Source: an uncultured Solimonas sp.
Lineage (GTDB): Bacteria > Pseudomonadota > Gammaproteobacteria > Nevskiales > Nevskiaceae
Direction of reading: 5' to 3'
Assembly: GCA_946478985.1 (NCBI GenBank)
Contig: CAMLDZ010000040.1
Location: 1-25,885 of the forward strand
Length of the DNA: 25,885 nt
The position numbers were made by a program, and so were the translations under genes. A model generated the notes under the pieces. That model was not told the origin of the DNA. It worked only from the letters and a program-made list of their open reading frames with translations, and did not search any database. Below are positions 16,022-25,885 of this stretch, piece by piece. The first letter of the stretch is position 1. The number at the start of each line of letters is the position of its first letter.

Positions 16022-17284
16022 ATGAGTGAAGCAGCAAGCGACGAAACCGTCGTCATCATCGGTGCCGGCCAGGCCGGTTCGGAAATTGCGGCCTCGCTGC
16101 GACAGCAGCAGTTCACGGGCCGCATCGTGCTGATCGGCGACGAGCCCTATGCACCGTACAAGCGCCCACCCTTGTCGAAGACCTATCTGTCCGGCGAAGT
16201 GACGCAGGAGTCCTTGCTGATCCGCTCCGAGGCGGCTTACGCCAAGCTGGAAGTCGAATGCTGGTTCGGCACGGCAGTCGAGCGCATCGACCGCGCCGCC
16301 AAGAAGGTTCATCTCGCCGACGGTCGTGAAGTCACCTATACCAAGCTGGCGTTGAGCACCGGCGGCCACGCACGCAGGCTGGCGCTGCCGGGCGCCGACA
16401 AGCCCAATGTCTACTACGTGCGCAGCATCGCCGACATCGAGCGCATGCGCGCCGACTTCAGCGAGGGCAAGCGCCTGGTCGTCATCGGCGGCGGCTACAT
16501 CGGTCTGGAAGCCGCCGCGGTGGGTATCAAGAAGGGCCTGAAAGTCACGGTCGTCGAGGCACTGCCGCGCGTGCTCGCGCGGGTCGCGGCCCCGGATCTG
16601 TCGGCGTTCTATGAGCAGGCGCATCGCCGCCGCGGCGTCGAACTGCGCACCGGTGTCGGCGTGCACAGCCTCGAAGGCGGCGAGCGCGCCGAGGCCGTCG
16701 TGCTGATCGACGGTACCAGGCTGCCGGCCGATCTGGTGATTGTCGGCGTTGGCCTGATCCCGAACACACAGTTGGCCGAGGCAGCCGGTCTGACCGTCGA
16801 CAACGGCATCGTGGTCGACCAGTACACGCGGACTTCGGATCCCGACATCGTCGCCGCCGGCGACTGCACGCATCACGAGAACGTTTTCCTCGGCCGCACG
16901 CTGCGCCTGGAATCGGTGCCCAACGCCATGGAGCAGGCGCGCGTCGCCGCCGCCAGCATCGTCGGCAAGCCGGTGCCCTACAACGCCGTGCCGTGGTTCT
17001 GGTCCGACCAGTACGATCTCAAGCTGCAGATGGTCGGCATCTCGCAGGGCTACGACCAGTTCGTGATCCGCGGCGACACGGCCACGGAATCGTTCTCGGC
17101 GTTCTATCTGAAGGACGGGGTGGTGATCTCTGCCGACGCCGTCAACCGCCCGAAGGACTTCATGGTTGCCAAGCGTCTGGTCGGCGAGCGCATCGCCGTC
17201 GACGCCGCCGTGCTCGCCGACGAGAGCATTGCGCTCAATACCCTGCTGCCAGCCAAGCCGGCGCCTGCCGCACCGGCCGCCTGA
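16022..17284 (+). CDS. FAD-dependent NAD(H)-ferredoxin/rubredoxin reductase family protein
   Basis: A 420-residue two-dinucleotide-binding flavoprotein of the oxygenase-coupled ferredoxin reductase type (BphA4, putidaredoxin reductase). It would pass electrons from NADH through FAD to a ferredoxin or rubredoxin. The FAD motif GAGQAGSE is at 14-21, the RPPLSK motif at 48-53, the NAD motif GGGYIGLEAA at 156-165 with Glu179 ending the next strand (this favours NADH over NADPH), and AAGDC at 278-282. The PWFWSDQ segment and C-terminal domain are typical. The low-complexity Ala/Pro tail is unremarkable. No ferredoxin, P450 or oxygenase gene is adjacent, so its partner must be elsewhere. The ribosome-binding site is weak. 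Confidence 0.92.
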   Translation: MSEAASDETVVIIGAGQAGSEIAASLRQQQFTGRIVLIGDEPYAPYKRPPLSKTYLSGEVTQESLLIRSEAAYAKLEVECWFGTAVERIDRAAKKVHLADGREVTYTKLALSTGGHARRLALPGADKPNVYYVRSIADIERMRADFSEGKRLVVIGGGYIGLEAAAVGIKKGLKVTVVEALPRVLARVAAPDLSAFYEQAHRRRGVELRTGVGVHSLEGGERAEAVVLIDGTRLPADLVIVGVGLIPNTQLAEAAGLTVDNGIVVDQYTRTSDPDIVAAGDCTHHENVFLGRTLRLESVPNAMEQARVAAASIVGKPVPYNAVPWFWSDQYDLKLQMVGISQGYDQFVIRGDTATESFSAFYLKDGVVISADAVNRPKDFMVAKRLVGERIAVDAAVLADESIALNTLLPAKPAPAAPAA

Positions 17285-17290
17285 GCCGCT

Positions 17291-18049
17291 TCAGCCGGCG
17301 TGCCGCCCGGCCCAGTCGCGCGCGAACTGCCGCGCGACGCGGCCGGAGCGGGACGCGCGGTTCAGCGCCCAGCGCAGCGCCAGCGTCCGCGTTTCCTCGT
17401 CCCAGCTCTGATGGCCGAGCGCCTGCAGGTGCAGTTGCACGGCATCCAGGTATTGGTCCTGCGTGAACGGCAGAAAGCTGAGCCACAAGCCGAAGCGTTC
17501 CGACAGCGAAATCTTCTCTTCGGTCGATTCGCCGGGATGCAGTTCGTCTTCGACCCAGTGGTACTCGCCGTTGTCGGCGCGCGTCGATGGCATCAGATGG
17601 CGACGGTTGGACGTCGCGTAGATCAGTACGTTCTCCGGCGGCTCCTCGACGCCGCCGTCGAGCGCGGTCTTCAGCGCCGTCAAGGCCGGATCGCTGGCCG
17701 ACACCGAGAAATCGTCGACGTAGAGGACGAAGCGTTCGGGCCGGCCGCGCAGCGGCGCCACCACGTCCGGCAGATCGACCAGATCATGCGGATGCACCTC
17801 GACCAGCCGCAGGCCCTGCGGCGCGAATTCGCTCAGCAGCGCCTTGACCAATGAGGACTTGCCGGTACCGCGCGAGCCGGTCAGCAGCACGTGGTTGGCC
17901 GGCTTGCCGGCGACGAACTGCCGCGTGTTCTGCACCGCCGCTTCCTTCTGCCGGTCGATGCCGAGCAGCATGCCCAGCTGTACCGTTTGCGGATGCTGTA
18001 CCGGTTGCAGCAGATTGCGGTGCCAGCGATAAGCGATCGAATCCGTCAT
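17291..18049 (-). CDS. DUF815 family AAA+ ATPase
   Basis: A 252-residue P-loop ATPase of the DUF815 family. It opens YRWHRNLLQPVQHP, then Walker A GSRGTGKS (58-65), Walker B RFVLYVDDFS (106-115), a sensor-1 region IYATSNRRHL (143-152), and an ERFGLWLSF box typical of the family, with a helical lid at the end. Members are predicted cytoplasmic ATPases without an established role. The stop lies six bases from the stop of the converging flavoprotein gene. The start is the only ATG before the conserved region. Its upstream bases lack a clear ribosome-binding site. It is divergent from the FMN reductase. Confidence 0.9.
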   Translation of the reverse strand: MTDSIAYRWHRNLLQPVQHPQTVQLGMLLGIDRQKEAAVQNTRQFVAGKPANHVLLTGSRGTGKSSLVKALLSEFAPQGLRLVEVHPHDLVDLPDVVAPLRGRPERFVLYVDDFSVSASDPALTALKTALDGGVEEPPENVLIYATSNRRHLMPSTRADNGEYHWVEDELHPGESTEEKISLSERFGLWLSFLPFTQDQYLDAVQLHLQALGHQSWDEETRTLALRWALNRASRSGRVARQFARDWAGRHAG

Positions 18050-18114
18050 GGCGATGTGCGAGATCAGAAAAACGGGCGCGTAGTGTGCCGCGACTGTTGC
18101 AATCGTGCGCAGCC

Positions 18115-18145
18115 TTGACTTGAAGTCGACTTAAACTTCTACGAT
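18115..18145 (+). promoter_or_regulatory. MerR-family-type promoter with spacer dyad
   Basis: The -35 element TTGACT (18115-18120) and a -10 TACGAT (18140-18145, four of six matches) are 19 bases apart, which is too far for ordinary sigma-70 promoters but normal for promoters twisted open by MerR-family activators. The spacer is filled by an imperfect dyad, ACTTGAAGT at 18118-18126 and ACTTAAACT at 18129-18137 around CG (7 of 9 positions symmetric), with a perfect core palindrome AAGTCGACTT. The layout strongly resembles ZntR- and SoxR-type operators. It lies 36 bases before the FMN reductase ATG. No merR gene is in the window. Confidence 0.65.
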
Positions 18146-18180
18146 GCCGGCCTCTGCTTCCGTGCGCATGGGGTCTGTCG

Positions 18181-18759
18181 ATGGATGAGTGCATCAAGCT
18201 CAGTGTGATCTACGCCAGCACCCGCGAAGGGCGGCTCTGCGAGTACGTCGGCCGCTGGCTCGCCGAGCAGATCGAGGCGGTACCGGCCTATGTGCTCGAC
18301 GTCATTGACCCGGCGCAGCTCGATCTGCCGACGCGCCATCTGCGCAACGAAGACGAGTCCTTGCAGGCGCTGCGGCAGCGGCTGAGCTGGGCAGACGCCT
18401 TCATCATCGTCACGCCCGAGTACAACCATGGCTATCCGGCCGCGGTGAAGTTCCTGATCGACGCCGTCTACGAGCCCTGGCACGGCAAGCCGGTGGCCTT
18501 CGTCAGCTACGGCGGGCAATCCGGCGGCCTGCGCGCGGTCGAGCAGCTGCGACAGGTGTTTGCCGAGCTGCACACGGTGACGCTGCGCGACACCGTGGCA
18601 TTGGTCAACGCCTGGGAACAGTTCGACGCCGACGGCCGCCTGCGCGCCCCGGCACGGCCGCGGCAGGCCTTGAAGACCATGCTGTCGCGCCTGGACTGGT
18701 GGGCGCGGGCGCTGCGCGCTGCACGAGCCGCCTCACCGTACCGGCAGTCGTTTGCCTGA
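18181..18759 (+). CDS. NADPH-dependent FMN reductase family protein
   Basis: A 192-residue flavodoxin-like reductase. The phosphate-binding STREGR loop is at 13-18, the hallmark PEYNHGYPAAVKFLID at 79-94 and the second flavin loop YGGQSGGLRA at 110-119. Family members reduce flavins, quinones, azo dyes or metal ions with NAD(P)H, usually as dimers in the cytoplasm. The last about 40 residues are Arg/Ala-rich and not part of the core. The putative MerR-type promoter upstream suggests induction by a redox, electrophile or metal signal, which would suit a quinone-reductase role. That is inference. The start has only a weak ribosome-binding site. Confidence 0.9.
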   Translation: MDECIKLSVIYASTREGRLCEYVGRWLAEQIEAVPAYVLDVIDPAQLDLPTRHLRNEDESLQALRQRLSWADAFIIVTPEYNHGYPAAVKFLIDAVYEPWHGKPVAFVSYGGQSGGLRAVEQLRQVFAELHTVTLRDTVALVNAWEQFDADGRLRAPARPRQALKTMLSRLDWWARALRAARAASPYRQSFA

Positions 18760-18837
18760 GGTCGGCGGCAGGTGCAAGACCTGCGATGCGCTGCGACACT
18801 AGCGTCGCTGATCCAATTAAAAATGCCGGGGAGTTGC

Positions 18838-20531
<1,694 letters not shown>

Positions 20532-20534
20532 GCC

Positions 20535-21617
20535 TCACAGCGGCTCGAACTTCCAGCTCATCTGCACCGTCGCCGAGCCCTTGTACTGCTGGATCGGCGG
20601 CGGTGACAGATAAGGGCCGTCGAACGTGACGGTGCCGCGGCGGCTTCCGGATGCCGGTGCGACGCGCAGCGTGTCGAAGACGAACTTGCTGACCGCCGGC
20701 GGTACCGGCAAGCCGCCTTCGGCACGCTGCTCGCCGCGGCCACGCTCGCTGCGCACCGTGCTGCCGCGGATTTCCGGCATCGGCATGCCGTTGGTATAGA
20801 TCGTCTTTGCCTTGGTGTCGTAGACCAGATCGTTGTAGACGCAGTACAGGCGTCGATCGGTCGGCGTGCCATGCCAGTCCGCCTTGTGCGTCACCACGAA
20901 GGGGATCATGCCGTTGACGTCGGCATAGGCGCCTTCGAGGCGATCATCGATCACGAAGCTCAGCTCGCTGGCACAGGTGTCGAAGCCGATGAAGAGCAGG
21001 AAGCGTTCGTCGACGGGCGCTTCCGGTTCATCCGGATCGACCGGCGCCGGCGCATCGCTGACCCCCTGCGCCCGCAGGCAGTCACGCTGCCGCTGTGCGT
21101 CGCCGCCGCTGTGCTGCTGGCAGATGAATTCCGGCGTCGACATCGCCGTCATCGCTGCCGAGAAATCCGGCCGCGACATGAACTGCATGCCGACGCGCTG
21201 CCGGCAGGCGTTGTCGCCGCCACACCTGGCCACCTCCGCCTGCATCTGCTGCATCAGGGTTTGCGCTGCCTGCGGCGACACCGGCTTGGGACCGATGCCG
21301 GCAGCCGCGTTGCGTGCTTGCACCGCGCGGATCTTCTGCCGTGCGCGCTCGCCGTCGGCGACGGATTTCTTCGCGTAGTCCGGGTCCTTGCCGTTGACGC
21401 TGCTGAGCACGCCGTCACTCTGCACCATGGTGACGATGCGGTAGTGCTGGGCGATGCGGGTCTTGCTCCAGTCGCCCTGGCCCTGCGCTGCCTCCTGGCC
21501 CTGCACATCGACTTCGATGCTCAGGCGGCCCTGCTGTCCCGCGCCAGACACCGTGGTGCCGAGCGTCAGGCCGGCTCCCGCCAGCAGGGCGCTGCATGCG
21601 TGCATGCGGATCGACAT
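20535..21617 (-). CDS. Uncharacterised exported protein
   Basis: A 360-residue precursor that I do not recognise. The ATG at 21617 has a strong GGGGAGG ribosome-binding site and starts a signal peptide (MSIRMHACSALLAGAGL and on to about residue 27), so the much longer upstream extension of the frame is not used. The mature protein has a Gln-rich N-terminal part, a helical region with paired cysteines (ARCGGDNACRQRVGMQ and ICQQ/RDCLRA), an acidic Pro-rich linker PVDPDEPEAPVD, and a beta-rich C-terminal half with further cysteines (GFDTCASELSF, RLYCVYND) ending in a GTVTFDGPY strand. It appears periplasmic and disulfide-bonded. It is convergent with the ABC permease and follows the ettA terminator. 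Confidence 0.8.
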   Translation of the reverse strand: MSIRMHACSALLAGAGLTLGTTVSGAGQQGRLSIEVDVQGQEAAQGQGDWSKTRIAQHYRIVTMVQSDGVLSSVNGKDPDYAKKSVADGERARQKIRAVQARNAAAGIGPKPVSPQAAQTLMQQMQAEVARCGGDNACRQRVGMQFMSRPDFSAAMTAMSTPEFICQQHSGGDAQRQRDCLRAQGVSDAPAPVDPDEPEAPVDERFLLFIGFDTCASELSFVIDDRLEGAYADVNGMIPFVVTHKADWHGTPTDRRLYCVYNDLVYDTKAKTIYTNGMPMPEIRGSTVRSERGRGEQRAEGGLPVPPAVSKFVFDTLRVAPASGSRRGTVTFDGPYLSPPPIQQYKGSATVQMSWKFEPL

Positions 21618-21707
21618 GAAAACCTCCCCGAAATTTGCAGCGGCGCAGTCTGCCGATGCGCCGGTCCGCCGACTGTGCCGCGGTTCACGCCACGGCCGGC
21701 GCCCATG

Positions 21708-21741
21708 AAAAAGCCGGGCGGCGCTGCGCGCGCCGCCCGGC
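21708..21741 (-). terminator. Rho-independent terminator after ettA
   Basis: Read on the minus strand, an 11-bp stem GCCGGGCGGCG with CGCCGCCCGGC (21731-21741 and 21713-21723) and a 7-base loop is followed by five T residues (21712-21708). It lies 21 bases after the ettA stop and separates ettA from the exported-protein gene. Confidence 0.9.
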
Positions 21742-21762
21742 CGGATGCCTCGTGCTGCTGTC

Positions 21763-23427
<1,665 letters not shown>

Positions 23428-23509
23428 GAGTTCGTTGAAAGCGGGAGAAAGGGGCAAACGGGACACCGGCTCCGTGTGTCGCAGGACCGCCGGCGACCAG
23501 GAGGCCGCC

Positions 23510-23515
23510 ATTCTA
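23510..23515 (-). promoter_or_regulatory. -10 candidate for ettA
   Basis: TAGAAT read on the minus strand, preceded by a T, matches five of six -10 positions and would give a leader of about 75 bases for ettA. The -35 position is a weak match. Confidence 0.45.
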
Positions 23516-23558
23516 ACGGATCGCCCCCGGGATCAGGTTTCTGTGCGGCGCATCGCAT

Positions 23559-23585
23559 GCGGCGGGTGCGCCGCGGCCCAATAAT
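23559..23585 (+). promoter_or_regulatory. Dyad and -10-like element before the DUF4124 gene
   Basis: GCGGCG and CGCCGC form a 6-bp dyad with a GGTG loop at 23559-23574. AATAAT follows at 23580-23585, ending six bases before the ATG at 23592, and there is no ribosome-binding site. This spacing would put the transcript start at or near the ATG. No -35 match is seen. Confidence 0.4.
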
Positions 23586-23591
23586 GCCGGC

Positions 23592-24161
23592 ATGAACGCG
23601 CCATCCGTTCCGTTCGTCGCCAGCGCAGCTGTCGCAGGCACCGGCCTGCGGGTCTGGCTGCCGGTGTTGCTGGCGGCTGCCGCGGCCTGGCCCGCCGAGG
23701 CGGCCATCTATCGCTGCCAGCAGGACGGCCAGCTGCAGTTCAGCGATCGCCCCTGCGCGGCCGGCGCGCAGCCGGCGCAGTTGCCGCCGGCGACGGTGCT
23801 GATGCCCGAGCCCGGCGCCGCCGATCTGGCCAAGGAGCACGAGCGCCGCACCCAGCAATACCGGCGCGCCCGCGATGCCGAAGACGGGGAGCTGCAGCAG
23901 CGACGCCAGCAGCAACGTGCCGACGAGACGCGTATTCGCGCCGCCCGCCAGCGCGGCGACGTGGTGCAGGGCATGACGGCGACCGAAGTGCGTCAGCTGC
24001 TGGGCAAGCCGGCGCAGGTCAGCACCCACAGCGATGCCGTGAACGGCGATACTGAAGTCTGGCACTACCGCGACGGCAAGCGCAGCGGCGCGACCGTCAG
24101 CCTGCGCGACGGGCTCGTCGTGCAGGTGCGCGGCGCCCGCCGCAAGGATGCTGACCGATGA
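23592..24161 (+). CDS. Exported DUF4124 protein with a BamE-like C-terminal domain
   Basis: A 189-residue precursor. The hydrophobic segment at 22-33 and WPAEAA (33-38) give a probable signal peptide. DUF4124 follows immediately: IYRCQQDGQLQFSDRPC with Cys42 and Cys55 likely forming a disulfide. A charged, Arg/Gln-rich helix covers 75-118. The C-terminal part from about 122 (VVQGMTATEVRQLLGKPAQV, then a beta hairpin with VWHYRDG and SLRDGLVVQV) resembles the small SmpA/OmlA (BamE) fold. It is not a lipoprotein, because no lipobox cysteine is present. Role unknown; probably periplasmic. Its stop overlaps the threonine ammonia-lyase ATG (ATGA). Confidence 0.85.
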   Translation: MNAPSVPFVASAAVAGTGLRVWLPVLLAAAAAWPAEAAIYRCQQDGQLQFSDRPCAAGAQPAQLPPATVLMPEPGAADLAKEHERRTQQYRRARDAEDGELQQRRQQQRADETRIRAARQRGDVVQGMTATEVRQLLGKPAQVSTHSDAVNGDTEVWHYRDGKRSGATVSLRDGLVVQVRGARRKDADR

Positions 24162-25396
24162 GCGCTGCACCGGACTTCGCAGAGATCCAGGAGGCACGCC
24201 GGCTGATCGCCGATCAGCTGGTGTACACGCCCTGCACGCATTCGCGCGTGCTGTCGCAACTGTGCGGTGCCGAGGTCTGGCTCAAGTTCGAGAACTTCCA
24301 GTTCACCGCCTCGTTCAAGGAGCGCGGCGCGCTGTACAAGCTCAGCCGGCTCGGCGACGCCGAACGTGCGGCCGGAGTGGCCGCCGTCTCCGCTGGCAAT
24401 CACGCCCAGGGCGTCGCGTACCATGCCACACGGCTGGGTATCCGCAGCGCCATCGTCATGCCGCGCAGCACGCCTTTCACCAAGGTGCGCAATACGCGCG
24501 AGCTGGGCGGCGAGGTGATCCTGCATGGCGAGAGCCTGGCCGAGGCCCAGGTCTACATGGAAGAGGAGCTGGTGGGCCGGCGCGGGATGACGCCCTTGCA
24601 CCCTTACGACGATGCCTGCGTGATTGCCGGCCAGGGCACGGTGGCGCTGGAGATGCTCGAACAGGCGCCGGGCCTGGACACGCTGGTGGTGCCGATCGGC
24701 GGCGGCGGCCTGATCTCCGGCATCGCGCTGGCGGCACACGGCATCGATCCGGCGATCCGTATCGTCGGTGTCGAGTCGGCCGCGTATCCCTCCGCCTACG
24801 CGGCGCTGCAGGGCGACGCCGACCTGGCGCTGGTCAAGGGCGGGCCGACGATTGCCGAAGGCATTGCCGTCAAGCGCATCGGCCGGCTCAACCTGCCGAT
24901 CATCCGCGAGCACGTCGCCGAGCTGATGCGCGTCGACGAAGCGGCGATCGAGCGCGCGATGGGCCTGCTCGCGGCGATCGAGAAGGTGGTCGCCGAAGGC
25001 GCCGGCGCGGTGGGCCTGGCGGCGCTGCTCAGCGATCCGGCGCGCTTCGCCGGCCGTCGCGTCGGCGTCGTCGTCAGCGGCGGCAATGTCGATACGCGGC
25101 TGCTGGCTTCGGTGCTGCTGCGCCAGCTGGTCAACGAGTCGCGGCTGGTCTCGCTGTCGATCGACATCGAGGACCGCCCCGGCTTTCTCGCCCGCGTCGC
25201 CGGCTGCATCGGCGACTCCGGCGGCAACATCATCCAGGTGCATCACGAGCGTCTGCACGGCAATGCCAAGAACGCGACGCTGGAGGTGATGGTCGAAGCG
25301 CAGGACGGCGCGCACGCGCGGCAGATCGTCGCCGATCTCGAAGCCGCCGGTTACGGCGTCCGCATCGGCACCACGCACGGCATGGAATTCGATTGA
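24158..25396 (+). CDS. Threonine ammonia-lyase with C-terminal ACT domain
   Basis: A 412-residue fold-type II PLP enzyme that deaminates threonine (and serine) to 2-oxobutyrate. The PLP lysine is Lys54 in FTASFKERGA, the substrate loop is SAGNHAQG (78-85) and the phosphate-binding glycine loop GGGGLISG (181-188). One ACT domain follows from about 332 (SLSIDIEDRPGFLARVAG to AAGYGVRIG), suggesting control by an amino acid. This is the shorter ilvA/tdcB class of about 400 residues, not the biosynthetic form of about 510 with two ACT-like modules. It may serve isoleucine synthesis or catabolism; there are no ilv genes nearby. It overlaps both neighbours: ATGA upstream and TGATG downstream. Confidence 0.92.
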   Translation: MSAAPDFAEIQEARRLIADQLVYTPCTHSRVLSQLCGAEVWLKFENFQFTASFKERGALYKLSRLGDAERAAGVAAVSAGNHAQGVAYHATRLGIRSAIVMPRSTPFTKVRNTRELGGEVILHGESLAEAQVYMEEELVGRRGMTPLHPYDDACVIAGQGTVALEMLEQAPGLDTLVVPIGGGGLISGIALAAHGIDPAIRIVGVESAAYPSAYAALQGDADLALVKGGPTIAEGIAVKRIGRLNLPIIREHVAELMRVDEAAIERAMGLLAAIEKVVAEGAGAVGLAALLSDPARFAGRRVGVVVSGGNVDTRLLASVLLRQLVNESRLVSLSIDIEDRPGFLARVAGCIGDSGGNIIQVHHERLHGNAKNATLEVMVEAQDGAHARQIVADLEAAGYGVRIGTTHGMEFD

Positions 25397-25854
25397 TGGC
25401 GGGCACCAGAACGCTGACGCTGTTCGAGTCCGCGGTAAGCCGCGCGCGGGTGATCCGCCAGGGCGACATCGTGCAGGTGGTGATCGACGGCGGTGGCGCC
25501 TTCGTCACCTTCACGCAGGAATTCATGCAGGCGCAGAAGTGGGCGCAGTCCAAGCCGGCGACCGGCAACGTCGTCACCGACCGCGGCCGCCTGTTCGAGC
25601 GCATCGGCACGCTGATCTCGCGGCCCGGCAGCATGCTCAGCACGCGCGGCCACGGCAAGTACGTGGAGAACCTGGCGCGCTCGATGAACCAGACCGGCTA
25701 CGACCTCGGCGAGTGGATGCTGCCGCCGGAGCTGAAGGACATCAGCCGCGCGCATCTGCGCGCGTCCAAGGCCCTGGCCAGGCCTGACAAGCCGGTGCCG
25801 GCCGACGATGCGGGCGCGCCGGCGCAGCCTGGGGCGACGGACCCGCCGGTTTAA
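25396..25854 (+). CDS. Uncharacterised 152-residue protein coupled to threonine ammonia-lyase
   Basis: I do not recognise this protein. It starts at an ATG that shares its A with the TGA of the lyase (TGATG), so it is probably translated by coupling. Residues 1-35 look like mixed alpha/beta (TLFESAVSRARVIRQGDIVQVVIDGGGAFVTF). A region with conserved-looking LFERIGTLISRPGSM, GKYVENLARSMNQTGYDLGEWMLPPELK and RAHLRASKALAR follows, and the last about 25 residues are a low-complexity Ala/Pro/Asp tail. There is no signal peptide or membrane helix. The codon use is like its neighbours, which supports a real gene. Confidence 0.75.
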   Translation: MAGTRTLTLFESAVSRARVIRQGDIVQVVIDGGGAFVTFTQEFMQAQKWAQSKPATGNVVTDRGRLFERIGTLISRPGSMLSTRGHGKYVENLARSMNQTGYDLGEWMLPPELKDISRAHLRASKALARPDKPVPADDAGAPAQPGATDPPV

Positions 25855-25884
25855 GGCCTGCTCACGCCGTCGTCTCGGCAGGCC
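25855..25884. repeat. Inverted repeat at the window end
   Basis: GGCCTGC at 25855-25861 and GCAGGCC at 25878-25884 form a 7-bp dyad with a 16-base loop directly after the last stop. It could be the stem of a terminator, but the window ends before any T tract could be seen. Confidence 0.45.
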
Positions 25885-25885
25885 C

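Noticed and set aside
14660..16876. Long minus-strand open frame of 738 residues opposite the TPR and flavoprotein genes
   Set aside because: It runs antisense through two well-supported genes and across a strong terminator; its His/Gln/Arg-rich composition is typical of an antisense shadow.
24148..25395. Extension of the last gene's frame upstream through the threonine ammonia-lyase gene
   Set aside because: The frame is open by G+C bias only. The translated part is Arg/Ala-rich shadow sequence, and the lyase in the other frame has all family motifs.

Overview
The window reads as an ordinary, densely coded chromosomal segment of a G+C-rich gammaproteobacterium. The gene content (MutS, a class II DAHP synthase, a DUF2970 protein, a DUF1329 protein, EttA, and a tonB-exbB-exbD-exbD locus with a second exbD) is what I would expect in the Nevskiales/Xanthomonadales neighbourhood. 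That placement is inference from gene families, not a phylogeny. There are no insertion sequences, phage genes, CRISPR arrays or integration scars.

Layout, left to right. The 3' part of a tRNA-Asp(GUC) and its terminator open the window. Next come a rhodanese-like protein (-) and a divergent alpha/beta hydrolase (+) whose nucleophile serine is replaced by glycine. A small DUF6918-like protein (-) and an ABC1/UbiB-type atypical kinase (+) follow, divergent with almost no space between their starts. Then a periplasmic DUF1329 protein, a DUF2505 protein and a DUF2970 membrane protein, the last two translationally coupled. mutS (-) is divergent from a class II DAHP synthase (+, first step of the shikimate pathway), which is followed by a succinate-semialdehyde dehydrogenase that may be made from a leaderless mRNA.

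About 700 bases without a convincing gene precede the tonB operon. The region is visibly richer in A+T and carries several dyads near its right end. The operon runs tonB, exbB, exbD1, exbD2 and an exported TPR protein, and ends at a strong intrinsic terminator. It is an inner-membrane energy-transduction system that should power TonB-dependent outer-membrane receptors. Each of its first three intergenic gaps (70 to 99 bases) holds an inverted repeat, the strongest being a perfect 14-bp stem between exbB and exbD1.

The right third holds an NAD(H)-dependent ferredoxin-reductase-like flavoprotein, a DUF815 AAA+ ATPase (-), and a divergent NADPH-dependent FMN reductase with a MerR-family-type promoter (-35 and -10 about 19 bp apart around an imperfect dyad). 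A YadG/YadH-like ABC exporter pair, an unrecognised exported protein (-) and ettA (-) follow. Last is an overlapping three-gene run: a DUF4124/BamE-like exported protein, threonine ammonia-lyase with an ACT domain, and an unrecognised 152-residue protein.

I found no clearly new multi-gene system. The best leads are the MerR-type promoter, the hairpins in the tonB operon and its structured upstream region, the serine-less hydrolase, and the two uncharacterised genes near the right end.
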